From assembly GCA_024637225.1 (NCBI GenBank), contig JAGXFP010000034.1, forward strand, positions 62,001-126,000: DNA of 64,000 nt, written 5' to 3'. A program made the position numbers and the translations under genes. This DNA comes from Desulfobacterales bacterium (GTDB lineage Bacteria > Desulfobacterota > Desulfobulbia > Desulfobulbales > JAGXFP01). The first letter of the stretch is position 1. Each line of letters opens with the position of its first letter. The notes beneath the pieces are model-generated. The model ran no database searches, was not told the origin of the DNA, and saw only the letters and a program-made list of their open reading frames with translations. Positions 10,123 through 21,054 of the stretch are shown in pieces.

Positions 10123-10165
10123 AAATATTAGTAAAAAATTTGTTGAAGGTTGTGGTTTATCCCAT

Positions 10166-10200
10166 AAAAAAAGGCCGCCCGCAAAGAGGGCAGCCTTTTT
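10166..10200 (-). terminator. Rho-independent terminator of the cytochrome c3 gene
   Basis: Minus-strand AAAAAGGCTGCCC-tctttgc-GGGCGGCCTTTTTTT. Confidence 0.8.
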
Positions 10201-10230
10201 ATAAAAGCAGCTTTATAAGCTGTCAAACAA

Positions 10231-10581
10231 TTACTTCACGTGACAAGCGCCACAGGAAGCAAGTTTCTTGTCCTGCTCTTTGTGGCAACCGCGGCAATTA
10301 ACATGAATAGGGTCTTTCATGCTGCCCAGTTCGTGACAGCTGGCGCATTTCGCCTCTTCACCGGCGACATAGGGTCCCTGGGAACCGTCATCGGCTTTGG
10401 TATGATGGCACTCGGCACATTCGAATTTGGCCTGATGCTCATGATGCTTGAAAGTAACATCGGCTTTCTTGTTCTCAAATACTACGGTTTCAGGTCCGCT
10501 TCCGGCAGCGATGGTAATTACCGCGGAAAATCCGCATATCATTGCCACTACCGCCACACAAAGTACAATCCTTTTAGCCAT
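10231..10581 (-). CDS. Tetraheme cytochrome c3 family protein
   Basis: Signal peptide and four CXXCH motifs (CAECHH, CASCH, CRGCH, CGACH) with HHEHQ upstream. Confidence 0.9.
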   Translation of the reverse strand: MAKRIVLCVAVVAMICGFSAVITIAAGSGPETVVFENKKADVTFKHHEHQAKFECAECHHTKADDGSQGPYVAGEEAKCASCHELGSMKDPIHVNCRGCHKEQDKKLASCGACHVK

Positions 10582-10833
10582 CTTTCCTCTCCTTGAATAA
10601 TTTAAAATAAAATGAAATGAATTCTAATTCATTCACTAATACTAAGTTTATATTATTAATGAAAAAAGATGTCAAGCGGGAAAACAGCGGCTGCTTAGCC
10701 AATTCAAGCGTTCTTCATTTAAAATCGGGAATACTCCTTAATCATGAAATCGATCAGGAGTTGTTATCAAATTCACCATCCCATCCTCATGCGTTACCAC
10801 GAAATCAAACATCAGCTTATCCGTACATCACCC

Positions 10834-10863
10834 AAAAAAAAATGGCCCGAAAATTCCGGGCCA
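10834..10863 (-). terminator. Rho-independent terminator of ccsB
   Basis: Minus strand TGGCCCGgaattttCGGGCCA followed by a T-run (A-run at 10834-10842 on plus). Confidence 0.85.
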
Positions 10864-10905
10864 CTGAAATCACACTAAATTTTAAAATCCATTTCGAGTA
10901 GTTTA

Positions 10906-11754
10906 TCAGGCGCCGCCGTAACTGTGCAACCCCGAGAGGAGATAGTTAACCCCGTAGTATGTAAAGACCACGGCCAGGAAACCGATAATGGCCAGCCAGG
11001 CGATGCGTTTGCCGCCCCAGCCCTTGGTGAACCTGGCATGCAAGGCGCCCGCATAGACGAACCAGGTAATCAGCGACCAGGTTTCTTTAGGATCCCAACT
11101 CCAGTAGGTACCCCAGGCCGAATTGGCCCAGATCGCCCCGGTGATGATCCCGGCGGAGAGCCACAGGAAACCGAAGACGATGGTCTTATGGGTAATATCG
11201 TCGATCACTTTCAAGCTTGGCAGGGTTGCCAGCAGACCGTTAGGATTCTTTTCCTTGCCGCCTTCAACACTGGTAGACCCGACCAGATACATAATACCCA
11301 TACCGGCGGCCACGGCGAAAGCCGCGTAACCCACGAAACAGGTGACCACGTGGGCGATCAGCCAGTTACTCTGCAGGGCGGGGATCAGGGGTTTGATATC
11401 CGGATCGGTAAGCCCCGCCAAGGCCATGCTCAGAAAGGCAAAAGGTACGGCAAAGGCGCCGATCAGCCTGTTCTTGAACTTGAATTCCAAAAAGAGGTAG
11501 AAAATGGCAATGCACCAGGCAAAAAAGACCAGCGACTCGTACATGTTGGACATGGGCGCATGGCCAGCTCCAATCTGGTAGGACTCGACCCAGCGCAGGG
11601 CGATACCGCCGGTATTGAAAAGAAAACCCACAATAAGCAGGAGAGATGCCGCCAACCCGAGCTTTTTGGCCCGGAAAACAAAGATTCCGATGTAAAGAAT
11701 CGAGGCGGTAAGATAGGCAAAGGTGGTGAAACCTAGCAACTGAGAGCTGTTCAT
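10906..11754 (-). CDS. ccsB: Cytochrome c biogenesis protein CcsB/ResC
   Basis: Multipass protein with CcmC/CcsA signature WANSAWGTYWSWDPKETWSLITWFVYAGALHAR. Confidence 0.92.
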   Translation of the reverse strand: MNSSQLLGFTTFAYLTASILYIGIFVFRAKKLGLAASLLLIVGFLFNTGGIALRWVESYQIGAGHAPMSNMYESLVFFAWCIAIFYLFLEFKFKNRLIGAFAVPFAFLSMALAGLTDPDIKPLIPALQSNWLIAHVVTCFVGYAAFAVAAGMGIMYLVGSTSVEGGKEKNPNGLLATLPSLKVIDDITHKTIVFGFLWLSAGIITGAIWANSAWGTYWSWDPKETWSLITWFVYAGALHARFTKGWGGKRIAWLAIIGFLAVVFTYYGVNYLLSGLHSYGGA

Positions 11755-11756
11755 AG

Positions 11757-13103
11757 CTATTCCCTTATAAGTTTTAAGCTGTCGTTCTGCTCGAGTTTTT
11801 CCGAAAGAGCAGAAAAATCATTGTCGAAGCCGATTTTATTCTTGTTGCTGCTTCCGCTGAGATGGATCCGTGAATGGGAGTCCTTCTCGGAAATATAAAT
11901 CCAGACCTTTTTGTGGGAAAGGAAAAAAGCAACGTAAAGCCCGAGCAGCATTATACCGCAGCCGATATATACCCACCAGACTCCCGGGTCTTTAGCGACC
12001 TGAAGGCCAGTGTAATAAAGGGGCCTGAGCGAAAAGAGGTAGTCGGCCTCCGGTCTTTCAACAATGACCATCTTTCCTTCTTCCGTCCAGAATTCTATGG
12101 GTTTCTGGCTGGTATCATTAAACCAGATTTTATGGCGATACTCCCCCATCCCATATGGTCCCATCCGGTTGGTTATCCCGAACTTCAGCCCTTCTTCCTT
12201 CCATTCCACGGCGCTGCCGGGACCAATATAAAATTTCTTACTGGCCTCGGTCTTCTGATTCTCGATTTTAATCGCATAGGCGTCTTCCAGGGGCTGGTAA
12301 CTGGACTGGTAGAAGGTCAGCCCGCGGTATTTGAGGGGATCATTGACCTCGATGGTTTTTTCGCGAACCTCTTCACCATTCTCAATCACGACCAGATCGG
12401 AAATAAACTCCTTGGGAGCACCGGTATTGTAGCGCTGCAACTCAAAGCGGTCACAGCGTACTTCAAAACCGAGAGGAATCTTGGTGTTGTTGGCGTCGTG
12501 CAGATAAATCTCCTTGGCGGAACCGCCCTCCCGGATCATGACGCTGCCCTTGAAACCAAAGATCGAACCGATAATCGCGCCGATAAAGATGACCAGGATG
12601 CTGACATGGACAGAAATCACTCCGAGCCTGGTCCAGGCTCCTTTCTGGGCGGCAAGCAGAATCCCTTCTTCCTTTTCGGCCTTGTCGAACTTCCATGAAG
12701 TTGACATCCCTTCCACGGCCCGGGCCAGCTCCGATGCCGGCAGGTCCGATTGAAAAGTCTGGCGTTTAGGCATCTTGAGAATCCGGCCGATATCCATGGC
12801 CAGATTGTCCATGGTAACCAGCCGCCAGATGTTCGGAAACCTGTCGATGGTGCAGACAATCAGATTGAGACTGAACAGGACCAGCAGGGAGACAAACCAC
12901 CAGGAATTGTACATGTCCGGCACGTTGAATATCTGAAAAAGCTTGGCAGTTCCGGGACCGAAGGCGTCGACATAAAACTGCATCTCCTTGCCTTGGGGAA
13001 TAAGAGTACCGATAATCGAGGCAGCGGCCAGGATAAAAAAGGTAAAGAGAGCGAGTTTCACCGAAGCGAAAAAAGCCCATACTTCATTTTTATTTTTTTG
13101 CAT
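11757..13103 (-). CDS. resB: Cytochrome c biogenesis protein ResB
   Basis: ResB signatures (FFASVKLALFTFFILAAASIIGTLIPQ, WWFVSLLVLFSLNLIVCTIDR, LKYRGLTFYQSSY); 2 bp upstream of ccsB. Confidence 0.92.
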   Translation of the reverse strand: MQKNKNEVWAFFASVKLALFTFFILAAASIIGTLIPQGKEMQFYVDAFGPGTAKLFQIFNVPDMYNSWWFVSLLVLFSLNLIVCTIDRFPNIWRLVTMDNLAMDIGRILKMPKRQTFQSDLPASELARAVEGMSTSWKFDKAEKEEGILLAAQKGAWTRLGVISVHVSILVIFIGAIIGSIFGFKGSVMIREGGSAKEIYLHDANNTKIPLGFEVRCDRFELQRYNTGAPKEFISDLVVIENGEEVREKTIEVNDPLKYRGLTFYQSSYQPLEDAYAIKIENQKTEASKKFYIGPGSAVEWKEEGLKFGITNRMGPYGMGEYRHKIWFNDTSQKPIEFWTEEGKMVIVERPEADYLFSLRPLYYTGLQVAKDPGVWWVYIGCGIMLLGLYVAFFLSHKKVWIYISEKDSHSRIHLSGSSNKNKIGFDNDFSALSEKLEQNDSLKLIRE

Positions 13104-13708
13104 GCTTGAACTCTGAAGTTTGGTTTAATTACAAAAGCTACTTTAGTTTTACTTCCCCAAAAAATCCAATTGCCATCTTTACAGCGCGGTGAAGGAATTG
13201 CACATATTGTGCCATCGAAAAACGGTTACCTCGGTCGGCGGAGACCTCCATTAGACGTACACGATATTGTAATGAGCAAACAAACAAAGAAGTTAATCGC
13301 TTCCCAGAAATGAAGAATATTCGCCAACCATGCTTAATATTCTTCATGTCTTCGCCGGAGCCGCGAATCCACCTTGACAGGGCTCTCCTGAAACTGACAA
13401 AGGCCCCACAAATCCCGGAGCGCGAAAGATTACCATGAGCGGCCCAATCATGTCAATTACTTCACGAGAAGATTTCCAGGCAACCCCCAAGTCCCCTAGA
13501 TGACAGCAAGAACCATTAACTTGCCGATTTTAATCGGGCAACCGGTCGAGTTTTTATTTTTTTGCGGAGTTATGAAATTTCAGGTTATGATTTAAATTCA
13601 AAAGTACTACCTGTAAAAGCCGTCAAGGATTCAGGAAAAGACTTGCCATCTCCATAGGGACATTGTATATGTCCCTTCTTTCGAAGAAAAAACAAAGGAG
13701 TCTTGAAA

Positions 13709-13921
13709 ATGGCTAAGAAGTGTGAAATATGCGGCAAAGGTCCGGTCACCGGAAACAATGTCAGCCATGCCCATAACAAAAGCAGAAGACGCTGGCTGCC
13801 AAATTTGCAGAACGTAAAGGTTGTGGTTTCCCCCGGCAATAATAAAAAGATGCGAGTCTGCACCACCTGTATCCGTTCCGGCGCCGTTGTAAAACCGGCC
13901 GCCAGAACTACCCAGGCCTGA
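13709..13921 (+). CDS. rpmB: 50S ribosomal protein L28
   Basis: [37 protein letters not shown] at 13709 follows AGGAG; the tracked TTG start adds two residues. Confidence 0.96.
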   Translation: MAKKCEICGKGPVTGNNVSHAHNKSRRRWLPNLQNVKVVVSPGNNKKMRVCTTCIRSGAVVKPAARTTQA

Positions 13922-13960
13922 GGGCGCAACATCCGGTCCTGACCGCCTCGGCCAATCGGA

Positions 13961-14005
13961 CAAACGGGGTTGCCTGCCTTATTCAGGCGCCCCGTTTGAT
14001 TCTTT
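13961..14005 (+). terminator. Rho-independent terminator of rpmB
   Basis: CAAACGGGG...CCCCGTTTG (9-bp perfect stem) followed by ATTCTTT. Confidence 0.75.
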
Positions 14006-14160
14006 CATCCGCCTGCCCCTGAAACCGCCAGCTGTGAACGACTCCCCCCCTACTTTACCTTCGTTTCTCGATTGTCACAGGCAAAGAACACCCGCTTAGA
14101 ACCCCCACCGCCTCTATTCCTGATCCGCCTCGCAATTTGCCACGGGGAATTTTCAAAGAT

Positions 14161-16338
14161 TTACTTTCGATACGCCTCGATAACCCCCGATATATGCCGC
14201 AATTTCAAGATGACTCTCTTGAGATGGGCCACATTCCCCACTTCGAGGACTAGATTCAGGATGGCCAGATTATCCGATGAGGTATGGGCCTCCATGCTGT
14301 CGATATTGGCATCCATCTCGTTAACGGTATTGCTGACTTCCGCAATCAGGCCGCGCTGGTCCTGAGCGACTACCTGAACCTGGACCAGATGGGAACCGCC
14401 TCCGGATTCACCGGACCAACTCACCTCAATCTGTCGATCCGGGTCCGTGGCCAGGAAATTGACGCAATCCGCCTTGTGAACCGAGATACCCCGGCCGGAA
14501 CTGATAAAGCCGGCGATGTCGTCACCCGGGACCGGCATGCAGCACTTGCTGATCTTGACCTGCATATCGTCCACCCCGTCGATGACCACGGCGTGTTCGC
14601 TGGGCACCGGTTTGCGGCTTTTCGGTCCGATCCTCGCTTTGACCGCCTCGACTTGCCGCTCCGCTCCGGCAGGCCGCAACTCTTCCGGTTGCATGCGATT
14701 GGCAATCGCCGCGACGGTGACCTTGCCGGAACCGACTTTCCTGAGCAGATCCTCAAGGGTATTGCAGGAAAATGATTTGAGTATCTCTTTGAGGTGGCCG
14801 CTGCGGGTGACTTTTTTGAGGCTCAGGTCCCGCTTGCGCAGTTCGCGCTCGCAAATCTCCGTGCCGACCTTAAGCGCCCTCTCCTGCTCTTCTCTTTTCA
14901 GCCAATGTCTGATCCGGCTTCTGGCCCTGCTGGTCTTGACCAGGGCCAGCCAGCCGCGATTCGGTTTCTGGGAGGGAGAGGTAATGATCTCGACCATGTC
15001 GCCGCTGTGGAGATGATGCCGCAGGGGCACGATGCGGCCGTTGACCTTGGCCCCGGCGCAATGATCGCCGACATCGGTATGAATGGCATAGGCGAAATCG
15101 ATCGGAGTACTGTCGATCGGCAACTCCTTGACCTCGCCGTTGGGAGTAAGGGCATAGACCTCCACTTCCCGAAGCTCGCCCTTGACCGCTTCAAGAAACT
15201 CCCTGGGATCCTTGAGTTCCTGCAAGTCCCTGACCGACTGAACTAGTTGAGACAACCCCTTGAAGAGTTGCGCGTCCCGGGCGGTGATCGCTTTGCCCTC
15301 TTTATAGGCCCAATGGGCGGCAATACCATCGTTGGCGATCCGGTCCATGGTCACGGTCCTGATCTGGATCTCCATGAACTCGCCGCGGGGGCCGACCACC
15401 GTTGTATGCAGGGATTGATAGCCGTTTGATTTAGGGGTGCTGATGAAGTCCTTGAACCGCCCGGAAACCGGGAGCCACAGATCGTGCAGCAGTCCCAACA
15501 CCTCGTAACACTCGCGGACCGAGTTGACGATGATTCTGAAGGCGACTTTATCGTAGACCTTTTCGAGGGGGATATCCTGGGCGATAAGTTTTTTATAGAT
15601 GCTGTAAAGATGTTTGGGACGGCCGAGGATTCTGAACTCGGTGATCCCCTGTTCCTTGAGCTTGGCGGTCAGCAGTTGCTTCACTTCCTCAACATATTGA
15701 CCGCGATCGAGGAGGGATGTATCTATCCTGCTTTGCAGATCACGGTATTCATCGGGATAGAGATAGGAAAAGGCCAGATCCTCCAGTTCCCGTTTCAACC
15801 AGTCGATCCCGAGACGGCTGGCCAGGGGAGCATACAGCTCCATGGTCTCCTGGGCGAACTCCCGCTGTTTTTCCGAAGAAAGATGGCGCAGTGACTGCAT
15901 ATCGTGGAGGCAGTCGGCCAGCTTGAGGACCAGCACCCGGATATCCTCCGACATGGCCAGAAGCATGCGCCGGATATTCTCGGCCTGGAAGGCCAGCCTC
16001 GAATCGAAGTTGACGCTGGTGATCTTGGTGACACCGCGGACGATCGTGGCCACGTCCTTGCCGAATTTCCTGGCCAGTTCCTTTTCCGGAACCGAGGCCG
16101 GTTCCTTAAGCGCTCCATGCAGGAGCCCTGCTATGATGGTATTCAGGTCCAGCTTCAGCCTGGCCAGAATATCGGCCACCGCCAGGGCATGCCCAAGATA
16201 TGGAAGGCCGGAATGGCGATGATTGCCCGTATAAATCAGGCGGGCAAACTCATGGGCCTCGTGCAGCCTGTCAAGATTTTCTCCGGGAAGATACTCCCGG
16301 ACCTTACTTATGACATCTTCGATTTCCGGCATTAACAA
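14161..16338 (-). CDS. RelA/SpoT family (p)ppGpp synthetase (HD hydrolase motif degenerate, TGS and ACT present)
   Basis: Synthetase motifs GRPKHLYSIYKK and GRFKDFISTPKSNGYQSLHTTV; TGS VYALTPNGEVKELPIDSTPIDFAYAIHT; C-terminal ACT. HD region reads LLHGALKEP. Confidence 0.93.
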   Translation of the reverse strand: MLMPEIEDVISKVREYLPGENLDRLHEAHEFARLIYTGNHRHSGLPYLGHALAVADILARLKLDLNTIIAGLLHGALKEPASVPEKELARKFGKDVATIVRGVTKITSVNFDSRLAFQAENIRRMLLAMSEDIRVLVLKLADCLHDMQSLRHLSSEKQREFAQETMELYAPLASRLGIDWLKRELEDLAFSYLYPDEYRDLQSRIDTSLLDRGQYVEEVKQLLTAKLKEQGITEFRILGRPKHLYSIYKKLIAQDIPLEKVYDKVAFRIIVNSVRECYEVLGLLHDLWLPVSGRFKDFISTPKSNGYQSLHTTVVGPRGEFMEIQIRTVTMDRIANDGIAAHWAYKEGKAITARDAQLFKGLSQLVQSVRDLQELKDPREFLEAVKGELREVEVYALTPNGEVKELPIDSTPIDFAYAIHTDVGDHCAGAKVNGRIVPLRHHLHSGDMVEIITSPSQKPNRGWLALVKTSRARSRIRHWLKREEQERALKVGTEICERELRKRDLSLKKVTRSGHLKEILKSFSCNTLEDLLRKVGSGKVTVAAIANRMQPEELRPAGAERQVEAVKARIGPKSRKPVPSEHAVVIDGVDDMQVKISKCCMPVPGDDIAGFISSGRGISVHKADCVNFLATDPDRQIEVSWSGESGGGSHLVQVQVVAQDQRGLIAEVSNTVNEMDANIDSMEAHTSSDNLAILNLVLEVGNVAHLKRVILKLRHISGVIEAYRK

Positions 16339-16438
16339 CTTTCTTTTTCAGTCCGACGATAAATCGGATTATAATCTTGATGACTAAGGGACATGGAAAT
16401 TATAAAAGTACCGTTTATCTCCACGCATCGAAAAATCC

Positions 16439-16511
16439 GTCATTCCGGCAACTTTTAAGCCGGAATCCAGATCATACGCTGGATGCCAGCTAAAAGCGTG
16501 CTGGCATGACG
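16439..16511. repeat. GTCATTCCGGC-type hairpin repeat
   Basis: gtcattccggcaacttttaagccggaatccag ... ctggatgccagctaaaagcgtgctggcatgac. Confidence 0.65.
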
Positions 16512-16586
16512 GACAACAAACGAATAAAACAAAATTCCCCGCCAAGCCGCCACGGATTCGGGTAAATTGAAAAAACGTGCCCGATC

Positions 16587-18323
16587 TTAACCGTTCGGAG
16601 TCGCCATCGCGCGATCAATACGTTCGACAAGAAAGGCGGCCGCATCAGCCAGAGGCAAGGTTTCGGTCAGGCCGTGCCTCCGCTCCCTGACCTCGACCGT
16701 GCCGTCCTTGGCAAAGCCCTTGCCCACCGTCACCCGGTAGGGGATGCCGATCAGATCAACATCCTTGAACTTGATGCCCGGCCGTTCATCCCGGTCATCC
16801 AGCAACACCTCGATCCCCTGTTCACGCAGACCGTGATAAACCTGCTCGGCCGCGCTAGTGATTTCATTATCGTCGGGCGACAGGTTGAGGACCACCACCT
16901 TGAAAGGCGCGATCGGCAACGGGAAGATGATCCCGTCCTTGTCGTGATTCTGCTCGATGGCCGCCGCCACGGTGCGGCTGACTCCGATCCCGTAGCAGCC
17001 CATGACAAAGTGCTTTTCCCGGCCCTTACCGTCCAGGCAGGTGGCATTTAGTGCCTCGCTGTAAGCAGTGCCGAGCTTGAATATATGGCCGACCTCGATA
17101 CCCTTGGTGAATTCCAGCTCGCCGCTGCAATGCGGACAGCGATCGCCGGCGGTCACCTCCCTGAGATCGCCGATCCGGTCGACTTCGAAATCGCGACCGA
17201 GATTGGCGTTTAAAAGATGGTAATTCTTCTCTCCGCCGCCGACCACGAAGTTTCGCATAACCGCAATCTCCCGATCGGCGACCACCAGGATCCTGATCCC
17301 GACCGGGCCGAGATAGCCGCTCGGCACCCCGGTGGCGTCGAAGATCTGCTTGTCGTCGGCCAGCTCCACTTCCACCGCGCCCAGCATGTTCTTGAGCTTG
17401 ACCTCCTGGACCTCGTGATCGCCCCGGACCAGAACCGCCACCGGTTTACCGTCGGCCAGATAGACCATGGTCTTGACCAGCTGTTTCGGAGAGATATCCA
17501 GAAAGGCGGTAACGGCGACAACCTTGCGCTTGCCGGGGGTTTCGACCTTTTCCAGAGGCAGCATCTCGACTTCGGGTTCGGCAGGCCGCGGGGCGGCGCC
17601 GGCCGCTTTTTCCAGGTTGGCCGCGTAACCGCATTTATCGTCATCGGACTTGCAGATCGCCAGGGTATCCTCACCGGTCTCGGCCAGGACCATGAACTCG
17701 TGGGAGAAACTGCCGCCGATCGTGCCGGTATCCGCCTCGACCGCCCGGAAGGACAGGCCGCAGCGGCTGAAGATCCGATGATAGGCGTCATACATCTTCC
17801 GGTAGGTGACATTGGCCCCATCTTCGTCGATATCGAAGCTGTAGCCATCCTTCATGATAAACTCCCGGCCCCGCATCAGCCCGAACCGGGGCCTGATCTC
17901 GTCCCGGAACTTGGTCTGGATCTGGTAGAGGTTCAGGGGCAGGCTCCGATAGGAATGGACGTTCATCCGGACCAGATCGGTGATTACCTCTTCATGGGTC
18001 GGGCCCAGACAGCTCTCCCGGTTATGGCGGTCCTTGAAGCGCAACAGTTCCGGGCCGTACTTTTCCCAACGGCCCGACTCCTTCCATAAGTCGGCGGGCT
18101 GGACCACCGGCAGCAAAAGCTCCTGGGCGCCTGCCCGGTTCATCTCCTCCCGGACGATCTGCTCGACCTTGCGGATCGCCGCCAGACCGAGCGGCAGGTA
18201 TGAGTAAACCCCGGAGGTAAGCTTGCGGATAAAACCGGCCCGCAGCAGCAAACGGTGGCTGACCACCTCGGCCTCGGCCGGATTTTCCTTCAAAGTGGGC
18301 AACAACAACTGAGAGTAACGCAT
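16587..18323 (-). CDS. proS: Prolyl-tRNA synthetase
   Basis: Starts [46 protein letters not shown]; class II motifs [11 protein letters not shown] and [16 protein letters not shown]. Confidence 0.96.
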   Translation of the reverse strand: MRYSQLLLPTLKENPAEAEVVSHRLLLRAGFIRKLTSGVYSYLPLGLAAIRKVEQIVREEMNRAGAQELLLPVVQPADLWKESGRWEKYGPELLRFKDRHNRESCLGPTHEEVITDLVRMNVHSYRSLPLNLYQIQTKFRDEIRPRFGLMRGREFIMKDGYSFDIDEDGANVTYRKMYDAYHRIFSRCGLSFRAVEADTGTIGGSFSHEFMVLAETGEDTLAICKSDDDKCGYAANLEKAAGAAPRPAEPEVEMLPLEKVETPGKRKVVAVTAFLDISPKQLVKTMVYLADGKPVAVLVRGDHEVQEVKLKNMLGAVEVELADDKQIFDATGVPSGYLGPVGIRILVVADREIAVMRNFVVGGGEKNYHLLNANLGRDFEVDRIGDLREVTAGDRCPHCSGELEFTKGIEVGHIFKLGTAYSEALNATCLDGKGREKHFVMGCYGIGVSRTVAAAIEQNHDKDGIIFPLPIAPFKVVVLNLSPDDNEITSAAEQVYHGLREQGIEVLLDDRDERPGIKFKDVDLIGIPYRVTVGKGFAKDGTVEVRERRHGLTETLPLADAAAFLVERIDRAMATPNG

Positions 18324-18337
18324 GATTGATTCCCGTA

Positions 18338-18446
18338 AATTTTTATTAAACACACCATTGCGAGGAGCAAAGCGAAGAAGCAATCAAAGTATTTTCAACC
18401 AGTTACATATTCCCGGATTACTTTGCCACGCTCGAAATGACATAAT
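18338..18446. repeat. Decayed GCAATCC/GAAATGAC-type hairpin repeat
   Basis: cattgcgaggagcaaagcgaagaagcaatc ... ttactttgccacgctcgaaatgac; imperfect similarity to the 62925-63067 element. Confidence 0.4.
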
Positions 18447-18553
18447 GCCCCCAACTCGCGGCCCAAATTATCAAAGCAATAGCTTATCCCTGAAACGCCA
18501 ATCCTGACCCTTGGCTCCTGACTCCTATATTCCAACTTCCAACTTTTAAACTT

Positions 18554-19651
18554 TCAACTCCCATCCCCAGCCGCCATCTTATCAAGCTCGGCAATAAAGA
18601 CCTCCAGCAACTCCCCTTCCGGCACCTTTTTAAAAACCTCGCCCTTCTTGAAGATAATTCCGACGCCATGGCCGCCCGCTACGCCCAGGTCGGCCTCGCG
18701 GGCCTCACCCGGTCCGTTGACCACGCAGCCCATCACCGCGATCTTCAGGGGAGTTTCAATGGTCTGGACATGCTGCTCGACCTTCTCGGCCAGGCTGAAG
18801 AGATCGACCTGGCAGCGGCCGCAGGTCGGGCAGGAGATCAGCTCCGGACCGCGCTGCCTGATGTGCAGGGCGCGGAGCAACTCATAGGCCACCCGGATCT
18901 CCTCGACCGGGTCCCGGGTCAGGGAAATACGGATGGTATCGCCGATCCCTTCGGAGAGCAGGATCCCCAGAGCTACGCTGGACTTAACCGTGCCGGCGAT
19001 CAAGCCGCCGGCCTCGGTTACCCCGAGATGGAGGGGATAGTCTGCTTGGGCGGCCAGCTGCCGGTAGGCATCGATCGTCGTCAGTGCATCGGACGATTTG
19101 ATCGAAACCTTGATCTCCGCGAAACCCATCTTTTCAAGAAGAGCGATATTGCGCAGGGCGCTTTCCACCAGAGCGGCGGGGACCGGGTGGCCATGGCGGG
19201 CGAGGATATCCTTTTCGACCGAACCGGAGTTAACCCCGACCCGGATCGATACGTTGTGGACCTTGGCCGCATCGACAACCCGGGCCAACTTTTCCAGGCC
19301 ACCGATATTGCCGGGATTGATCCTGATCCCTTGGGCGCCATGCTCCATGGCGGCCACGGCCAGGCGGGAATCGAAATGGATATCGGCGATCAGCGGAATC
19401 GAAATCCGCTCGCGGATGGCCCGGATCGCCGCCGCCGCCGCCATATCGAGAACCGCTACCCGGATGATCTCGCAGCCCACATCCTCAAGGCGTTTAACCT
19501 GGGCCACGGTGGCCTCGACATCGCGGGTATCGGTATTGGTCATCGACTGCACCGCAATCGGCGCACCGCCACCAATCGCCACATTTCCAACCGCTATCTG
19601 CCGGGTATTTTTTCTGATTATCTGCATATATATCTGATCCGTTATCACCAA
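18554..19651 (-). CDS. ispG: 4-hydroxy-3-methylbut-2-en-1-yl diphosphate synthase (flavodoxin)
   Basis: GcpE motifs (IAVQSMTNTDTRDVEATVAQ, RINPGNIGG, CPTCGRCQVDL, MGCVVNGPGEAREADLGVAGG). Confidence 0.96.
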   Translation of the reverse strand: MVITDQIYMQIIRKNTRQIAVGNVAIGGGAPIAVQSMTNTDTRDVEATVAQVKRLEDVGCEIIRVAVLDMAAAAAIRAIRERISIPLIADIHFDSRLAVAAMEHGAQGIRINPGNIGGLEKLARVVDAAKVHNVSIRVGVNSGSVEKDILARHGHPVPAALVESALRNIALLEKMGFAEIKVSIKSSDALTTIDAYRQLAAQADYPLHLGVTEAGGLIAGTVKSSVALGILLSEGIGDTIRISLTRDPVEEIRVAYELLRALHIRQRGPELISCPTCGRCQVDLFSLAEKVEQHVQTIETPLKIAVMGCVVNGPGEAREADLGVAGGHGVGIIFKKGEVFKKVPEGELLEVFIAELDKMAAGDGS

Positions 19652-19925
19652 CCGGCGCGATTATAACCGTTTAGGCTAATTCTTGCACCCTAAAGCATGG
19701 CCTCCGAATAGCCCCCGAAAAACAAAAAACCACCCCGGCAGCAGGTGGATTTTGCAAATCGGCTAAGTTATCAGCTCAACTTCTGACTTGATTGACCACT
19801 GATTTACGTTGTCTATCGATGCCGGAGCAATGTGTTTTTGCGCCGCGGCCAGTGAGTAAGAAGTGAAGAGTAGTGCTATGCGAACACTCATCTGACATTT
19901 GAAATGGTATTCTGTAGCCGCTTGC

Positions 19926-21014
19926 TCAACAGATACGCGGCAGCTGCTCGCCAACCGGCATGTCGAGAATCTGACTGACACCGAGGCCGGTCTTCAGGGC
20001 GACAACTCCGGGATGGTCCTTTACTACTTTACCGATCACCACCGCCTCGCGCCCCAATGGATGATGGCGCATGGTATCGACGACATCGTCGGCAACCGAT
20101 GCCGGGACCACGGCCACCAGTTTGCCTTCGTTCGCCACGGTCAGGGGATCGATGCCGAGAATTTCACAGGCACCCTGGACTTTCCGGTTTACCGGCACCT
20201 TGTCCTGTTCCAGGACAATACCCCTGGCCGACGATCTGGCAAACTCGTTGAGGGTGGCGGCAAGGCCGCCCCGGGTCGGATCGCGCATCGCCCGGATATC
20301 CCTTGAGACCAGAAGCATATCCTCGACCAGTGAATTCAAAGCCGCCGTGTCGCTTTCGATATCCGCCTGGAAAGACAGCCCTTCCCGGCTGGTCATTACG
20401 GCCATGCCGTGGTCGGCTATGGTGCCGGACAGGATGATCCGATCATCGACCTTGAGACCGGATGCCGACAGATTAATCCCGTCGGGGACCACCCCGATCC
20501 CTGAGGTGTTTATGAAAATTTTATCGCAGCTTCCTCTGGGGACCACCTTGGTATCCCCGGTGACGATTTTGACCCCGGCCCCCCAGGCAGCTTCCTCCAT
20601 GCTGAGTAGAATCGCGTGGAGCATTTCCAGGGGCAATCCCTCCTCCAGAATGAAGCCGACGCTCAGATAAAGGGGTTTGGCGCCGCCCATGGCCAGATCG
20701 TTGACGGTGCCGTTGATCGCCAGGTCGCCGATATTGCCGCCGGGGAAAAAGATCGGATCGACCACGAAACTGTCGGTGGTGAAGGCCAGCCGCCCCTCCG
20801 GCATCTCCAGAACGGCCTGATCCTCAAGACGATTGAGGGTATCGTTGCCGAACCGGGGCAGGAACAACTTGTCGAGCAGTTCGGCCGAAAGCTTGCCGCC
20901 GCTGCCGTGGGCGAGCTGGACGGTATCGTGGTTCAGGATCGGCATCGGGCAGCTGAAGCCCGGAAAAGCCTTATCGCTGTTTTTTGAATCGCTCATCATT
21001 TGTCCTCTAAACAA
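19926..21014 (-). CDS. hypE: Hydrogenase expression/formation protein HypE
   Basis: HGSGGKLSAELL, AFTTDSFVVDPIFFPGGNIGDLAINGTVNDLAMGGAKP, DPTRGGLAATLNE, C-terminal PRIC. Confidence 0.96.
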   Translation of the reverse strand: MFRGQMMSDSKNSDKAFPGFSCPMPILNHDTVQLAHGSGGKLSAELLDKLFLPRFGNDTLNRLEDQAVLEMPEGRLAFTTDSFVVDPIFFPGGNIGDLAINGTVNDLAMGGAKPLYLSVGFILEEGLPLEMLHAILLSMEEAAWGAGVKIVTGDTKVVPRGSCDKIFINTSGIGVVPDGINLSASGLKVDDRIILSGTIADHGMAVMTSREGLSFQADIESDTAALNSLVEDMLLVSRDIRAMRDPTRGGLAATLNEFARSSARGIVLEQDKVPVNRKVQGACEILGIDPLTVANEGKLVAVVPASVADDVVDTMRHHPLGREAVVIGKVVKDHPGVVALKTGLGVSQILDMPVGEQLPRIC

Positions 21015-21054
21015 AGGGACGGAACCCTTGGGTGCGACACAGTAGAGCGTCTTT

